DNA of 64,000 nt, from NCBI GenBank assembly GCA_022376515.1, contig WTXI01000102.1:1-64000 (forward strand), read 5' to 3'. Numbering within the stretch: the first letter of the stretch is position 1; every line of letters starts with the position of its first letter. The stretch is from Lactifluus volemus (Eukaryota > Basidiomycota > Agaricomycetes > Russulales > Russulaceae). The translations under genes were made by a program, and so were the position numbers. Shown here in pieces: positions 32,087 to 45,714 of the stretch. A model generated the notes under the pieces. That model made no database searches. It had not been told where the DNA came from and worked only from the letters and a program-made list of their open reading frames with translations.

Positions 32087-33529
32087 CGAAAGAGCTCGAA
32101 CCTGGAAAAAGTCAAGTTGCTTCTGAGTTAGTTGCGAGGGCTCGGAAATTTTATATCACCGTGCTGCAATTGGTGGTAGAACTTCCCGATCGAGCTGAAA
32201 CCCAGCTTCGCGACGTGGGACGAGCCAGCAGTCATCCTATATCTGGAGTCACAAACGCACTGCGGTCGACGTTGGCACCAATTTGTCGATCGTTGGTTAA
32301 CATCCTATAGATGAGAACTGCGTTGATTTTATTTTCTTCAGTTTCAGTCTTACCCACTCTTACCATTACCGTTATCGCATGAAGACCCAAAACGCGCCTG
32401 GGTAGTTTCGGCGAGTTCCGGTTTATATTCTCACGCCTCCCTCACCTGACCGGACTAACTTAGCAATGCTTGTAACAAAAAAAAGGTCCTTTTCCCATAG
32501 ATTTCATTCAGCACTATCACTCGGAGTTGTACCCGTTGCTTCATTCACTGTCCTCTGTAATCACAAAGCACATTTAATATATCTACCGTAAGGATGTGTT
32601 ACACAACGCATCGTGTGCATCGTGCTCTGAGTGGATGCATGTCAGACACGATCCACTTCAGAGTGGAGTACACGTATCCCCTCCTTGAGAGGAGAGAGAC
32701 GGAGGGTGGGTGGGTACCATGGGGTGTCATGTGGGAGGAAATCATCATAGCCACCAAAAGAGGGCAAACGAGAGCCGGGCATGACTGTTGCAAAGTCCCA
32801 TCAAGGGAATGCGAAACTCACGGACTCACCCCGAAGCCAAGATGGGATGGAAAAAAATAACTAAGCAGGAAGTGGGGGAAAGAATTTGACCCTACTTGCA
32901 GCTGAGTAACCGTAGCAGTTGTGGTAGCGAGGCGCGCGATGAAGCGGGGTCAAAGGTGGACATTAGTTGTGGCTCCAACTCAACCCTAGAGTCATCGCAG
33001 CTCACTAAAGAGGAACAGGGTGGTTCTGAAACTCGCCAGATGAATAATAATGGCAGCAAGTACGACGGTACCGGGTGATGATGATGAAAAATGAGAATTA
33101 GCGATGTACCGAGCCAGGAGCGCAAGTCCAACAGTCTTCTCAATCTACAATAACTCACAAAATTTCCTTCTCCAACTAGATCAGTTACGGCTGAACGGGG
33201 AGAAAACATATAGGGGAGGACATACCAGATATCGATTATCTGTACACGATTCGCAATGCAGTGATCCATTCACTGAACCCGCCAATCTACACCTGTGATA
33301 TCATGGAAAAATATGAGAACAGCGTACACTCGATATCTTGGTGATTAACGGTAGTGAGATGAGAACATATAAGGATCGGAATATGATTATAGGCGGTGCA
33401 TCCATGTCAGCGGCGGGAGTGGCGTTTGTAAGGTGTAGCAAACAGGACCCCCGGGAAGTGCATTGTAGTGTCAGGGGTACTTATCCTCGGATATCCGTCA
33501 CCGCCGTAGCCCTCCCCACCACTGCCGCC
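32087..33529 (+). promoter_or_regulatory. Shared divergent 5' region of A-form relic and NLR2
   Basis: No gene supported. It aligns closely with 50188-51616 and includes the conserved block at about 32825-33010 and the GACCCCCGGGAAGTGCATTG segment near 33448 shared by all NLR leaders. The NLR start context is CCGCCATGG. Confidence 0.5.
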
Positions 33530-36500
33530 ATGGCCCACTCTCCCTCTGCGACTAATTTAAATTCACGCTTTCAGTCTATCATCAATCAAGCTCTCCAAGA
33601 ATATAAAAATACCACCGGGAAAGACCTCCCATCTCATCCACTATTTCGTGATCTTACCGCCTGCGATTCTGCCGGTGCTATCCTTGGAGTCCTACAAAGG
33701 CAACTTCCTGGGTATGATGCACCCGGGGGTAGCCAAGAGTCATCCAAGTGGCCATGGCTTGGCACGACAGTAGATGTACTCAGCCAGGTTTTACAGACCA
33801 TTGGCTCTGGGGTTGGTATAGTAAGTCCTTGAAGTTCCGCACATAGGCTCCAATCACTGCTCTGACTAGTGTTATAGGTGTATCCTCCTGCGGGGGTGGT
33901 GTTTTCTGCCATTTGCGTACTCCTCTCCGTATGTGTCTCCCTTCATCATTTTGTATGGGCTGATGTAACGCCATGCATTTTAGGTGGCCAAGGCATTCGG
34001 CGCTAGTCACGGCTCTACTCTAGGCTCACTCTCTGAGCTCTTTGAGCACATCGTCAAGTTCCTCAGGCGCCTTGAGACTTATATGAAAGTTCCGCCGATC
34101 CCGGAAATACAGGAAGTCATTGTCAAGGTCATGGCGGAAGTCCTTTCTGTCCTAGCAGTCGCAACAAAGGTGATCGAGCAGCGACCAATACGTAAGTTGA
34201 TCACTAATGACGAACAACTGCGGTTGACTGAAGCGTGTAAAGAAACGGTTTTCAGCAAGCTTGTGGGATATACTGTTATTGACGACGCGCTGGATCGCTT
34301 AGACAAAGTGACGCGAGAGGAAGCTCTCACAGTGGCTGCACATGCTCTGGATGCGGCACATCGGGTGAACGATAAAGTCGCAGCCATCGCAGACGCGGTA
34401 GAGGGCATCGACAGCAAAATGAGTAGCAGAGTCAAGGGCGTCGAGAGCAGGGTTCACTGCATCGAAGGGAAAATGAAATCGTTTCGTGATGTCCTGGACA
34501 GTGCGTATCTCTGTCCAGTCTTCGATACAATCTTAATGTGACACAATCGGATATAAGACCCTAGCAGCCTGGAGTCCCTCGACCGTACGTGATCCCGTCA
34601 TAACTCCATCCACGTGCTCCAAACGCTTAAACACTTTCCAGGGAACAAGTTGCGGTGGGCCCTTAGAGAATGGCTATCCCCCCAGATCCTTCTGTAAATT
34701 ACAGAAATGCGCTTGAATCGTACCACAAAGGAACTACGACGTGGTTCACTCAAGGTGACACGTTTGCAGATTGGAAAACGTCTGGCTCTCTGATGTGGAT
34801 ATACGGGAACCGTACGCTCTCTCGACCTTTCACCTTCGCTGCTTGCTGATGGACCTTCGGTTGAATAGCTGGCTCTGGAAAGAGTATTCTGACGTATGTT
34901 TCTCTCCAATCTCCTGATTTCAGTAACTTATGTTTCCTAGTTCGGCGGTCATTCAAAGTATCGACAGCCCCTTCGACACTGGCTCAGCATTTCTAGCGTT
35001 TTTCTTTTTCGACTTTAAGGACGCAGAAAAGCAAGATGTATATGGCCTACTTTCGTCATTCCTTATCCAACTCTCCGATCAATCCGATTCATACTGCGAC
35101 AAGCTTCTCGCCTTGTATTCGTCACATCGTCGCGGTTCCGAGTCACCCAAGCCCGGATACGATGCCCTTATGGAATGCCTCAAAGACATGCTCGTTTCAG
35201 CTGGACAAGTCCCAGTTTATCTTGTTATCGACGCCCTTGATGAATGTCCCGATAATTATGGGATACCATCCCCGCGTGGAAAGGTCCTTGAGCTCGTGAA
35301 ACGACTCGTCGAGTTGCACCTTCCAAATTTGCGGCTGTTTGCCACCAGTCGCCCCGAGAGCGACATCCGAGCTGTTCTCGATCCCCTCACTTGTACTTCC
35401 TTATCACTTCACGACCAAGAGGGACAGAAGACAGACATAGTTGATTATATTAACCATGTTATTGACTCGGAGGCGACGATGAAGCGATGGCGAGATGAAG
35501 ACAAGACCTTGGTTATACAGACTCTCTCAGACAGGGCTGGTGGGATGTGAGGACATCACTGCCTATCTGTTATACTGCCTCATGTTTTTGTGCAGGTTTC
35601 GCTGGGTGTATTGCCAGCTTGAGCGGCTACGTCGCTGCATTGTGTCAAGTGTGCGGGGCATCCTTCAAGAATTGCCCGAATCCCTTGATGAGACATATGC
35701 GCGGATACTCCGAGAAATTTCCAAAGAGAATCGAGAATACGCATATCGTCTTTTGCAATGTCTCACGGTCGCTACCCGCCCTCTTCGTGTTGAGGAACTC
35801 GCAGAAGTTATTGCGATAGACTTCACCATGCAAGGGACTCCGACACTCAATGGTGATTTGCGCTGGGAGGATCAAGAAGAAGCGGTTCTATTGGCATGCT
35901 CCAGTCTAGTCGCAGTCATTGATGACGAAGATTCTCGCATTGTTCAATTTTCGCATTTCTCTGTCAAAGAATTCCTCACGTCGGACCGGCTTGCCGGCTT
36001 AGAAGATGCTTCGTATTATCATATTAAACCGGAACCTGCACACATAGTGATGGCGCAAGCTTGCCTCGCTGTCTTGCTTCGGTTGGCGGATGAGGGCATG
36101 AAGAGCTTTCCTCTAGCCGATTATGCCGCAACACATCTCGGCAACCATGCGGAGTTCGGGGATGTGATATCAAACATACGAGATGGGCTCGACACTCTGT
36201 TTGACTCCGAGAAACCCCACTCGACCGCGTGGCTCGATGCTGTCCATCCGTTGCAGAGGGGCTACGTTTCGGGTCCAATGCACCCTTTATATTACGTCGC
36301 GAAATGTGGATTCCTTGGCATGGCCAGGCACCTCCTTTCGAGATGTCCACAAGATGCAAACGTCTGCCATTGGTACGGTACACCATTGGACGCAGCAGCG
36401 AATGCGGGGCACATCGAGGTGTCAAGGTTACTACTTGAGTACGGTGCAGACGTTGACATTGTTGCCTCGGGCAGGGAGGGTCGGACACCACTTCATTCAG

Positions 36501-38660
36501 CATCGAATAATGGACACCTCGATATTGTGCGGCTGCTGCTTGATGAAGATGACCGTAGGGGGAAAACCACCTCATTACGTCGTATGGCAAAACGTCGATG
36601 GTTCAGGTCACCTGTACGCATCGCGGGTGTCCATGCCCGCGATCATATCTGCCGTTTGACACCACTACACCTCGCTTGCATGAATGGACACCACGCCGTT
36701 GCGCAGTTACTGCTGGATCGAAATGCAGATGTAGACGTGCAGGACATGAATTCGATGACTCCTCTGCATCGGGTGATAGAATATGTGCGGTACACTGACA
36801 CCCAGGCCGAATCGTTCAAGGCGGTCTTCGAGGTGCTTGTCAAATCCAATGCAAACCTTAACGCTAAGAACAATATAGGCAATACACCACTACACCTCGC
36901 GTGTTCAGTTGGGCACCGGGACGTCGTGCGGTTATTACTGGGTCGACATGTGGATACAGAACTGCAAAATAATTCCCACTCGACACCTCAGCTTCTAGCA
37001 TTAAAGCACCGGAAACGTTGGAGAATCGGGACGCGCAAGGCTGTGGCCAAAGTGTTTATCGAATCTGGTGCAAATGTTAACATTCGGAACTGTCAAGGCC
37101 GGACACCACTACACCTCGCGGCAGAGGAGGGACACCACGACAGCGCCCGGTTATTGCTAGATCTGGGTGTGGACGTGGACATGGACGCACTGGATGAATC
37201 CCACTCAACTCCTCTACATCTTGCTCTAGGCTACAGGGCGCGTCCGAACATAGAGATGATGTTCAAGGTGTTACTCGAATCTGGCGCAAATGTCAACATA
37301 CCAGATGATAAAGGCCAGACACCGCTACACCTCGCAGCACACCTCGCCAATCGTGTCGCCATATCATCATTACTGGACCGAGGTGCGAAATTGGATGCAC
37401 AGGATAACAACCATTCAACTCCGCTGCATCTCGCGTCATCCGAAAATGATGTTGTGGCTGTGAAGATGCTGATCGAATGTGGCGCAAATGTCCACGCGCG
37501 CAACAAGCAGGGGGAGACCCCACTCCACGTTGCGTCGAGGGAGGGGGGAACCCCAAGCCACTTTAGGGAGGGAAATCTCGATGTCATGCGGTTATTACTG
37601 GACCAAGGCGCTGTACCGGACGCACGTGATAACAGTTACTCCACTCCATTATATGAGGCGTCATCTCGGGGAGAGGTCGATCTCGTGAATCTGTTACTCA
37701 AATATGGCGCAAGTGTCCACGTACGAAATAACGAAGACATGACAGTACTACATTCTGCATCCAAGTCGGGAGACTTCGAGACAATGCGAGTATTGCTGGA
37801 CCAAGGTGCAGAAGTCGACGCACAAGATAGGCATCACCACACTCCACTGCACCTGGCGTCGTCCCAGTGGAAGGCCGAAGCTGTGGGGCTGTTGATCGAA
37901 TGTGGCGCAAATGTCCATGCACGGAGTGACGAGGGAATGACAGCACTACACTTTGCGTCACGTGACGGAAATCTCGAGACTATGCAATTATTACTGAACA
38001 AAAGTGTGGAACTCGATGCACTGAATAACTCCCACATCACTCCGCTCCACCTGGCATCATCAGAAAACGAGGTCGAGGCTGTAGAGCTGTTGATCAAATG
38101 TGGTGCAAACATCCATGCACAGACCCATGAGGGGAAGACAGCATTACACTTTGCATCGATGTATGGAAACTTCAGAACTGTGCAATTTTTACTGAACCAA
38201 AATGATGCACAGGATAACTGACAGCCCATTCTTCCGATGGGGGGGCAGAACGGTAAACGGTGCTGTAACGCTGTTGATCAACTGTAGCGCAAACATCCAT
38301 GCACGGAGTAACAAGGGGGAGACAGCCTTACACCTTGCGTCAAAGCAGGGAAGTCTCAAGATTGTGCGGTATTTATTGGCCAAAGGCGCAAATGTGGACG
38401 CGCAGGATAATAACCTCTTGACTCCACTGCACCTGGCGTCATCCACGTCGGATGTGAAACGTGTACAACTGCTGATCGATTATGGCGCAAATCTCCATAT
38501 GCGAAACAAGGAGGGAGAGACGCCATTTCAGGTTGCGTCGAAGACAGACCATGTGGAGGTCAAGCTGTTGCTGTCGAAGCATACACATCCCCCCATACCG
38601 AAAGGATTAGTCCGTAGGATTTTTTCAATATCAAAGAAGCCTCGTATGCGTTCTACTTGA
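33530..38660 (+). pseudogene. NLR2: Goodbye-NACHT-ankyrin gene with two frame breaks
   Basis: Same seven-exon plan as NLR1: 33530-33820, 33878-33928, 33984-34500, 34642-34811, 34869-34893, 34941-35546, 35596 onward. P-loop exon reads GNPGSGKS; Walker B VYLVIDALDEC and LRLFATSRPE are intact. Exon 4 is one base short: the C-run at 34678-34683 has six C where NLR4 has seven, which puts the rest out of frame and creates an early stop (CTG TAA). In the ankyrin region the frame meets TGA at 38219-38221 after NQNDAQDN; a short scrambled segment follows and the array resumes in another frame (INCSANIHARSNKGET... to about 38660). Either the gene is dead or only a truncated N-terminal product is made. 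The C-run could also be a sequencing error; the second break is harder to dismiss. Confidence 0.82.
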
Positions 38661-39193
38661 TCTTCGTCAGTGGTTTATTCTCATGGTTTTCTTTCAGGTT
38701 AGCATTTGTTGTGGAACGTACTCATATCGTAATCCCTTCATCTCCTGGTCTCCACTGAGCGACAATGTGAGTGGAGTGCAATCCCCGATATTAGGAAGCA
38801 CGATAAACTAATTGAACTTTGTCACCACGCTTTCGGCCTACGCAGTCACCTGATCAAATGCAACAGATGCCTACTAACGTGCGAGGATAGAGAGCAAGTG
38901 TGAAGTTACAAAAATGATGGCTGGCTATATGCGTGTGTTAGGTTTCTACTTTGTTTTGAGGAGAAAAATACAAGGGGGAAGTTAGTTGCCGCCAGCAGTC
39001 AGAGTCAGAGTATCATAACATTGTAGGTATGCAATGTACATTGAACGTTGTCCATGTGGTATATGTCTCAGGACCGAGTCCATGGACGTTTGCATGGTAA
39101 TATCCCACGGGAACTGCTGTTAAAATATTCTTTTGATAATCTGTGCACACAACTCGCAGGGATAATCACATACCAGTGCTGTGCATTGAGGGC
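38661..39193 (+). other. 3' flank of NLR2
   Basis: No gene seen. Matches 56690-57066 after NLR4 and 10793-11122 plus 11613-11900 after NLR1. Confidence 0.5.
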
Positions 39194-40136
39194 ATCAAAA
39201 AGGCGTCACCGCCTTGTGCCAATCGATACCGCATGCAGCCCGCCGCATCACCACATTAGACGTCAGGGTGGAAAACTGAAAAACTCCGTGGACTTAACAT
39301 CTCGGTGATGATCACTGAGTCTGCGCACCACATTACCCGGCCGGTAAAGATCTCCGACCACTGCGCAATGGCCACGCCCACTCCCAGTGAGTTCTGCCTC
39401 TGCTCACTGGCACGCGTCAGCCGCAAGTCCCGGTTCATCCCTGTATGCTCCCATTCGTCCATGCCCTGTATCCGCGCATCCCCTTGCAGGGCGTTCTTCA
39501 GTTCTTGAAGCCACTCGGGTTGACCGTTCGTCAGCACATACACGGGCGTGAACGCCGTCGTGGGCAAAAGCGAGGCACGGACATCGCGCACGCGTGTGAC
39601 GATCTGATCGATCTCGGGGAAGCAATGGCACGGCTCCGTGGAAGCTCTTCGGCCCCGGCTGGAAGGGAGGAACCGGTCCGGTAATCCGAGGAACTCGTTG
39701 AACGGTTGAAGCCCATGAAACGTGTCGACCAATTGACGATATCCCTACAGTGTTCGAGGTAATCTCCACGTCGGACGTGTAACGTGAGTAAACCTGGGAG
39801 GGGTGTAGGGGAAGAAGACGGGGCGAAATCAGATGGCGTGCCATGAGAAAGCACGGGGTCGATAATAGGTTCATTCGCGGCGGAAGGCTCTGGCCACTTT
39901 CTGCCAGTGGCTTAGGGAGGTCGTTAAAAAAGACAAGGAGTTCATCGGGCCTGTTCGTCCTGGCTCGAGCTGGAGAGATGAAAGAAGAGAGCGGTTGTCC
40001 CAGGCCAAAGAAAGCGCTTCAAAAACGACGAGGGGTGAAAGGGCAGGGACGTAAGGGAGAGGAACGTGGATTCTCGAGGGTGACTTGGCCATGAAGGCTC
40101 TGTGTCATAGACCGGAGTGGCATCGAAGGTGGTCAA
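39194..40136 (-). pseudogene. O-fucosyltransferase-like relic, B form (copy 3)
   Basis: Shows LTLHVRRGDYLEHCRDIVNW (intact HVRRGD motif), RFMGFN, VYVLTNGQPEWLQELKNAL, VAIAQWSEIFTG and a final TSNVVMRRAACGIDWHK, but these lie in different frames. It carries the same internal deletion as the other B copies (the middle exons are absent) and its N-terminal part is shifted. Tail-to-tail with NLR2, head-to-head with NLR3. Confidence 0.7.
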
Positions 40137-41280
40137 AACCGGGAAACGTCAAGTTACTTCGAGTGAGTTGAATTGAGGGACCGAAAATTGTATTTTATCG
40201 TGTTGCAATTAGCAGTGCAAGTTCCCAATCGAGCTGAAGCCCAGGGGCCGAGCTAGAAGTCATAATAGGTCTCACAAATAATGGCATTTTTCGATCGTTT
40301 TATGAAGATTGAACGCCACAAACGCACTGCTGCGGTCCATATAGACGAGAGCTGTTATGTGAGGCTGCGTTGACTTTATTCCCTTCAGTTCCAGTTTTTA
40401 CCCACTCTCACGATTACCGTTACCGCAGCGACAGACTTGGACGTTCGCAGATCGATACGCTCTGAGTCATCGTACAGTGACTACACCCTAAGCGCGGCGA
40501 CGAGGGACCCAAAACATGTACTATCGGCGAGTTCCGGTTGGATTCTCACGCCTACGTCTGGCACTGCTTGTAACAAAAAAAATCTCGCTTTCCCATAGAT
40601 TACGCTCGGCACATACGACTCAGAGTTGTACCCGTTGCTTCATTCACTACCCTCTGTTATTACAGAGAACGTATACAGTAAGGATGTGTTATTCAATCCA
40701 TTGTATGTATCGGCGTGCACTGAGTGGAATCAGTGGATACATATCAGACAAGATCCACTTCAGAGTGGAGGTGGAGTAAAGGTATCTTTTCCTTGCGAGA
40801 GAGACGGAGGGTGGGTGGGTACCACGTGGTGTCTTGTGGGCTTGTATTACTGTGGCAAAGTGCCATGAAGAGAATGTGAAACGAATCGTCATGGAGTCAC
40901 CCCGAAGCCAAGATGGGACGGAAAGAAAAAAAAAAGAAGCTAAGCAGGAAGTGGGGGGAAGCAGTTGACCCTACTTGCAGTGGAATAACCGTAGCAGCTG
41001 TGGTAGTACCGAGGCGCGAGACGATGCAGGGATGTGGTGTTAAATGCAGAAACTAGTCGTGGCTCCAACTCGACCCTAGATTAACAGAACTTCACTGAAG
41101 GGGGACGGGGTGGTTCTGAAACGCGCGAGAGCGACAAGAACGGTACCGGGCCGGGGGATGACCGATGATCCCAAGTGCTCGAGACGGTGGCGACTTTACA
41201 TCTGTTTGTAACTTGGGTAGAAAACAGGGATCCCGGATATCCGCCATTGCCAGCCCTCCCGTTCTCTACACACTTCCGCC
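40137..41280 (+). promoter_or_regulatory. 5' region of NLR3
   Basis: No gene supported. Close relative of the NLR1 flank at 3721-4759; the conserved block lies at about 40895-41075. Compared with NLR1, about 50 bp between the AAACAGGATC-type segment and the start codon are missing. Confidence 0.5.
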
Positions 41281-44200
41281 ATGCCCCACTCTCCTTCTGC
41301 GACTGACTCAAATTCACGCTTTCAGTCAGTCATCAATCAAGCTCTCCAAGAATACAAAAATACCACCGGGAAAGACCTCCCATCTCATCCACTATTTCGC
41401 GATCTTACTGCCTGCGATTCTGCCGGTGCTATCCTTGGAGTCCTACAAAGGCAACTTCCTGGGTATGATGCACCCGGGAGTAGCCAAGAAGCGTACAAGT
41501 GGCCATGGCTTGGAGCGACAGTAGATGTACTCAGCCCGGTTTTAAAGACAATTGGTTCTGGGGTTGGTACTGTAAGTCCTTGAAGTTCCGCACATCGGCT
41601 CCAATCGCTGCTCTAACTAGTGTTATAGGTGTATCCTCCTGCAAGGGTGGTATTTTCCGCCATTTCCATACTCCTCTCTGTAAGAGTCTCGCTTCATTGT
41701 TTTGTGTGAGCTGTCGTAACGCCATGCTTTTCAGGTGGCCAAGGCATTCGGCGCTAGTCACGGCTCTACTCTAGGCGCACTCTCTGAGCTCTTTGAGCAC
41801 ATCGTCAAGTTCCTCAGGCGCCTGGAGACTTATATGAAGGTTCCGCCGATGCCGGAAATACAGGAAGTCATTGTCAAGGTCATGGCCGAAGTCCTTTCTG
41901 TCCTAGCTGTCGCGACAAAGGTGATCGAGCAGCGGCCAATACGTAAGTTTATCAATAACGATGAACAGCTGCGGTTGACTGAAGCGTGTAAAGAAACGTT
42001 TTTCAGCAAGCTTGTGGGATATACCGTTATTGATGATGCGCTGGATCGCTTGGACAAAGTGACGCGAGAGGAAGCTCTCACAGTGGCTGCACAAGCTCTG
42101 GATGCGGTCATAGGCATCGCCGACGAGGTAAAGGGCATCGACAGCAAAATGAATGGCAGAGTCCAGGGCGTCGAGAGCAGGGTTCGCCACATTGAAGGGA
42201 AAATGAAATCGTTTCGTGATGTCCTGGACAGTGCGTATCTCGTCTCACCAGTCTTCGATACAAATCTTAATGTGGCACGCAGTCGGAATAGACCCCAGCA
42301 ACCTGAAGTCCCCGGACCGTACGCAATTCAGTCATAATTCCATCACGTGCTCCAAACACTTAAACACTTTCCAGGAAACAAGTTGAGGCGGGCCCTTAGA
42401 GAATGGCTCTATCCCCCAGACCCTTCTGAAAATTACAGAAATGCGCTTGAATCGTGCCACAAAGGAACTACGACGTGGTTCACTAAAGGTGACACGTTTG
42501 CAAGTTGGAAAGGGTCTGGCTCTCTGATGTGGATATACGGGAACCGTACGCTCTCTCGACCTTTCACTTTCGCTGCTTGCTGATAGACCCTCGGTTGAAT
42601 AGCTGGCTCTGGAAAGAGTATTCTGACGTATGTTTCTCTCCAATCTCTTGGTTTCAGTAATTTATCTTTCCCAGTTCGGCGGTCATTCAAAGTATCGACG
42701 GCCCCTTCGACACTGGCTCAGCATATCTAGCGTTTTTCTTTTTCGACTTTAAGGATGCAGAAAAGCAAGATGTCTATGCCCTACTTTCGTCGTTCCTTGT
42801 CCAACTCTCCGATCAATCCGATTCATATTGCGACAAGCTTCTTGCCTTATATTTGTCACATCATCGTGGTTCCGAGTCACCCAAGCCAGGATATGATGCC
42901 CTTATCCAATGCCTCAAACAAATGCTCGTTTTAGCTGGACAAGTCCCAGTTTATCTTATTATGGACGCCCTTGACGAATGTCCCGATCATTATGGGGTAC
43001 CATCCCCACGTGGAAAGGTTCTCGAGCTCGTGAAGGGACTCGTCGCGTTGCACCTTCCAAATTTGCGGCTGCTCGTCACCAGTCGCCCCGAGAGCGACAT
43101 CCGAGCTGTTCTCGATCCCCTCACTTGTACTTCCTTATCCCTTCACGACCAAGAGGGACAAAAGAGAGACATAGTTGATTATATCAACCATGTTATTGAC
43201 TCGGAGGCGAAGATAAAGCAATGGCAAGATGAAGACAAGAGCTTGGTTATAAGGACACTCTCAGACAGGGCTGGTGGGATGTGAGGATATCACTGTCTAT
43301 CTGTTATACTTCCTCATGTTTTGAGCAGGTTTCGCTGGGTATATTGCCAGCTTGAGCGGCTACGTCGCTGCATTGTGTCAAGTGTGCGGGACATCCTTCA
43401 AGAATTGCCCGAATCTCTTGATGAGACGTATGCGCGGATACTCCGAGAAATTTCCAAAGAGAATCGAGAACACGCCTATCGTCTTTTGCAATGTCTCACG
43501 GTCGCTACCCGCCCTCTTCGTGTTAAAGAACTCGCAGAAGTTATTGCGATAGATTTCACCTCGCAAGGGACTCCGACACTCAATGGCGATTTGCGCTGGG
43601 AGAATGAAGAAGCGATTCTATTGGCATGCTCCAGTCTAGTCACAATCATTGATGACAAAGGTTATCGGATTGTTCAATTTTCGCATTTCTCGGTCAAGGA
43701 ATTCCTCACCTCGGACCGGCTTGCCACCTTCGAAGATGCTTCGTATTATTATGTTCAACCGGAACCTGCACACATAGTGATGGCGCAAGCTTGCCTCGCT
43801 GTCTTGCTTCGGTTGGCGGATGAGAGCATCGAGGGCTTTCCTCTAGCCGATTATGCCTCAGCACACTTTGGGAATCATGCAGAATTCGGGGATGTGATTT
43901 CACACATACGAGATGGGCTCGACACTCTGTTTGACCCCGAGAAACCGCACTTGAATGCGTGGCTCAAGGCTGTCCGTGGGCTGCAGATGCACTATTGGGA
44001 TCAAATGCACCCTTTATATTACGTCGCGGATAATGGATTCCTTGGCATGGCCAGGCACCTCCTTTCGAAGTGTCCACAAGATGTCAATATCTGCAATCAC
44101 TTCGGTACACCATTACACGCAGCAGCGGATAGGGGGCACATCGAGGTGTCAAGGTTACTACTTGAGTACAGTGCAGACGTTGACATTAGTAGCCCGGGCA

Positions 44201-45714
44201 TGCCAGGTCAGATACCACTTCATTTAGCATCGGGTAGTGGACACCTCGATATTGTGCAGCTGCTGCTTGATGAACATGAACGTAGGGGGAAAGGTACCAC
44301 CTCATTACATCGTATGGCAAAACTTCGATGGTTCAGGTCACCTGTACGCACTACGGGTGTCCATGCCTGCAATTCCAACCGTTCGACACCACTACACCTC
44401 GCTTGCATGAATGGACACCACGCCATTGCACAGTTACTGCTAGATCGAAATGCAGATGTAGACGCTCAGGACATGTATTCGAGGACTCCTCTGCATCGGG
44501 CGATACCCCATATGCATTATGGGCGCACCCAGGCCGAATCTAAGGCGGTCGTCGCGGTGCTTGTCAAATCCAACGCAAACGTTAACGTTAAAGATAATAA
44601 AGGCGAGACCCCACTACACCTCGCGTGTCATGTTAGGGACAGGGACATCATGCAGTTATTACTGGGTCAGGATAACTCCCACTCGACACCTCAGCTTCTA
44701 GCATTAAGGCGCCGGAAACGTTGGAGAATCGGGACGCGTGAGGCTGTTGCCAAAGTTTTTGTCGAATCTGGTGCAAATGTTAACATTCGGAATGATCGAG
44801 GCCGGACACCACTACACCTCGCGGTAATGGAGGGACATCACGACATCGTCCGGTTATTGCTAGATCTTGGTGTGGACGTGGACGTGGACGCACTGGATGA
44901 ATCCCACTCAACTCCTCTACATCTCACACTAGAAACCAGGAACATAGAGATGACGAAGGTGTTACTCGAATATGGTGCAAATGTCAACATACCAGATGAT
45001 AATGGCTGGACACCGCTACAACTCGCAGTAGCCTTCGGTAATCATGTCGCTATATCGTCATTACTAGACCGAGGTGCAAAATTGGATGCACAGGATATAC
45101 TCCATCTCGCTTCAACCAACGGGGATGTTGTGGCTGTGAAGCTGCTGATCGAACGTGGCGCAAACGTCCATGCACGCAACAAGAAGGGGGAGACCTCACT
45201 CCACGTCGCGTCGAGGGAGGGAAATCTCGCTGTCATGCGGTTATTACTGGACCAAGGCGCTGTACCGGACACGGGTGATGACAGTTATTCTACTCCATTA
45301 CATGAGGCGTCATCTCGGGGAGAGGTTGACCTCGTGAATCTGTTACTCAAATATGGCGCAAGTGTCCATGCACGAAACGACGAGGACATGACAGTACTAC
45401 ATTCTGCATCCAGACAGGGAGACCTCAAGGCGATGCAAGTATTGCTGAATCATGGTGCAGAAGTCGATGCACAGGATAGGCATCACCTCACTCCGCTGCA
45501 CCTGGCGTCGTCCCAGTCAAATGTCGAAGCTATGGGGCTGTTGATCGAATGTGGTGCAAATGTCCATGCACGGAGCAACGACGGGACGACAGCACTACAC
45601 TTTGTTGACGGAAATCTCGAGACTGTGCACTTATTACTGAACAAAGGTATGGAACCCGATGTGCTGAAGAACTGCCACATCATTCAGCCCCACCTAGCTT
45701 ATGACGTGATTTGA
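41281..45714 (+). CDS. NLR3: Goodbye-NACHT-ankyrin receptor, C-terminally shortened, 1341 aa
   Basis: Exons 41281-41571, 41629-41679, 41735-42230, 42375-42545, 42603-42627, 42675-43280, 43329-45714; all phases agree and no internal stop is present. Goodbye-type N-terminus as in NLR1, with a 7-residue deletion (AHRVNDK missing) near residue 235. P-loop GNPGSGKS in the 25-nt exon; Walker B reads VYLIMDALDEC; sensor region LRLLVTSRPE. The ankyrin array is shorter than in NLR1 and NLR4 and ends abruptly with HLAYDVI: similarity to the other copies stops near 45699, where unrelated DNA begins, so the tail was cut off by a rearrangement. The remaining protein may still function, with an altered recognition surface. 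Confidence 0.85.

Noticed and set aside
32892..33269. A conserved small gene on the minus strand of the NLR leaders (also 13591-13968, 50982-51245)
   Set aside because: The frames recur only because the DNA block is conserved; start, length and frame are not preserved between copies and no domain is visible.
38219..38290. An extra intron restoring the NLR2 ankyrin frame
   Set aside because: No pair of GT and AG sites gives a phase-correct join comparable with the other copies; the segment looks scrambled.
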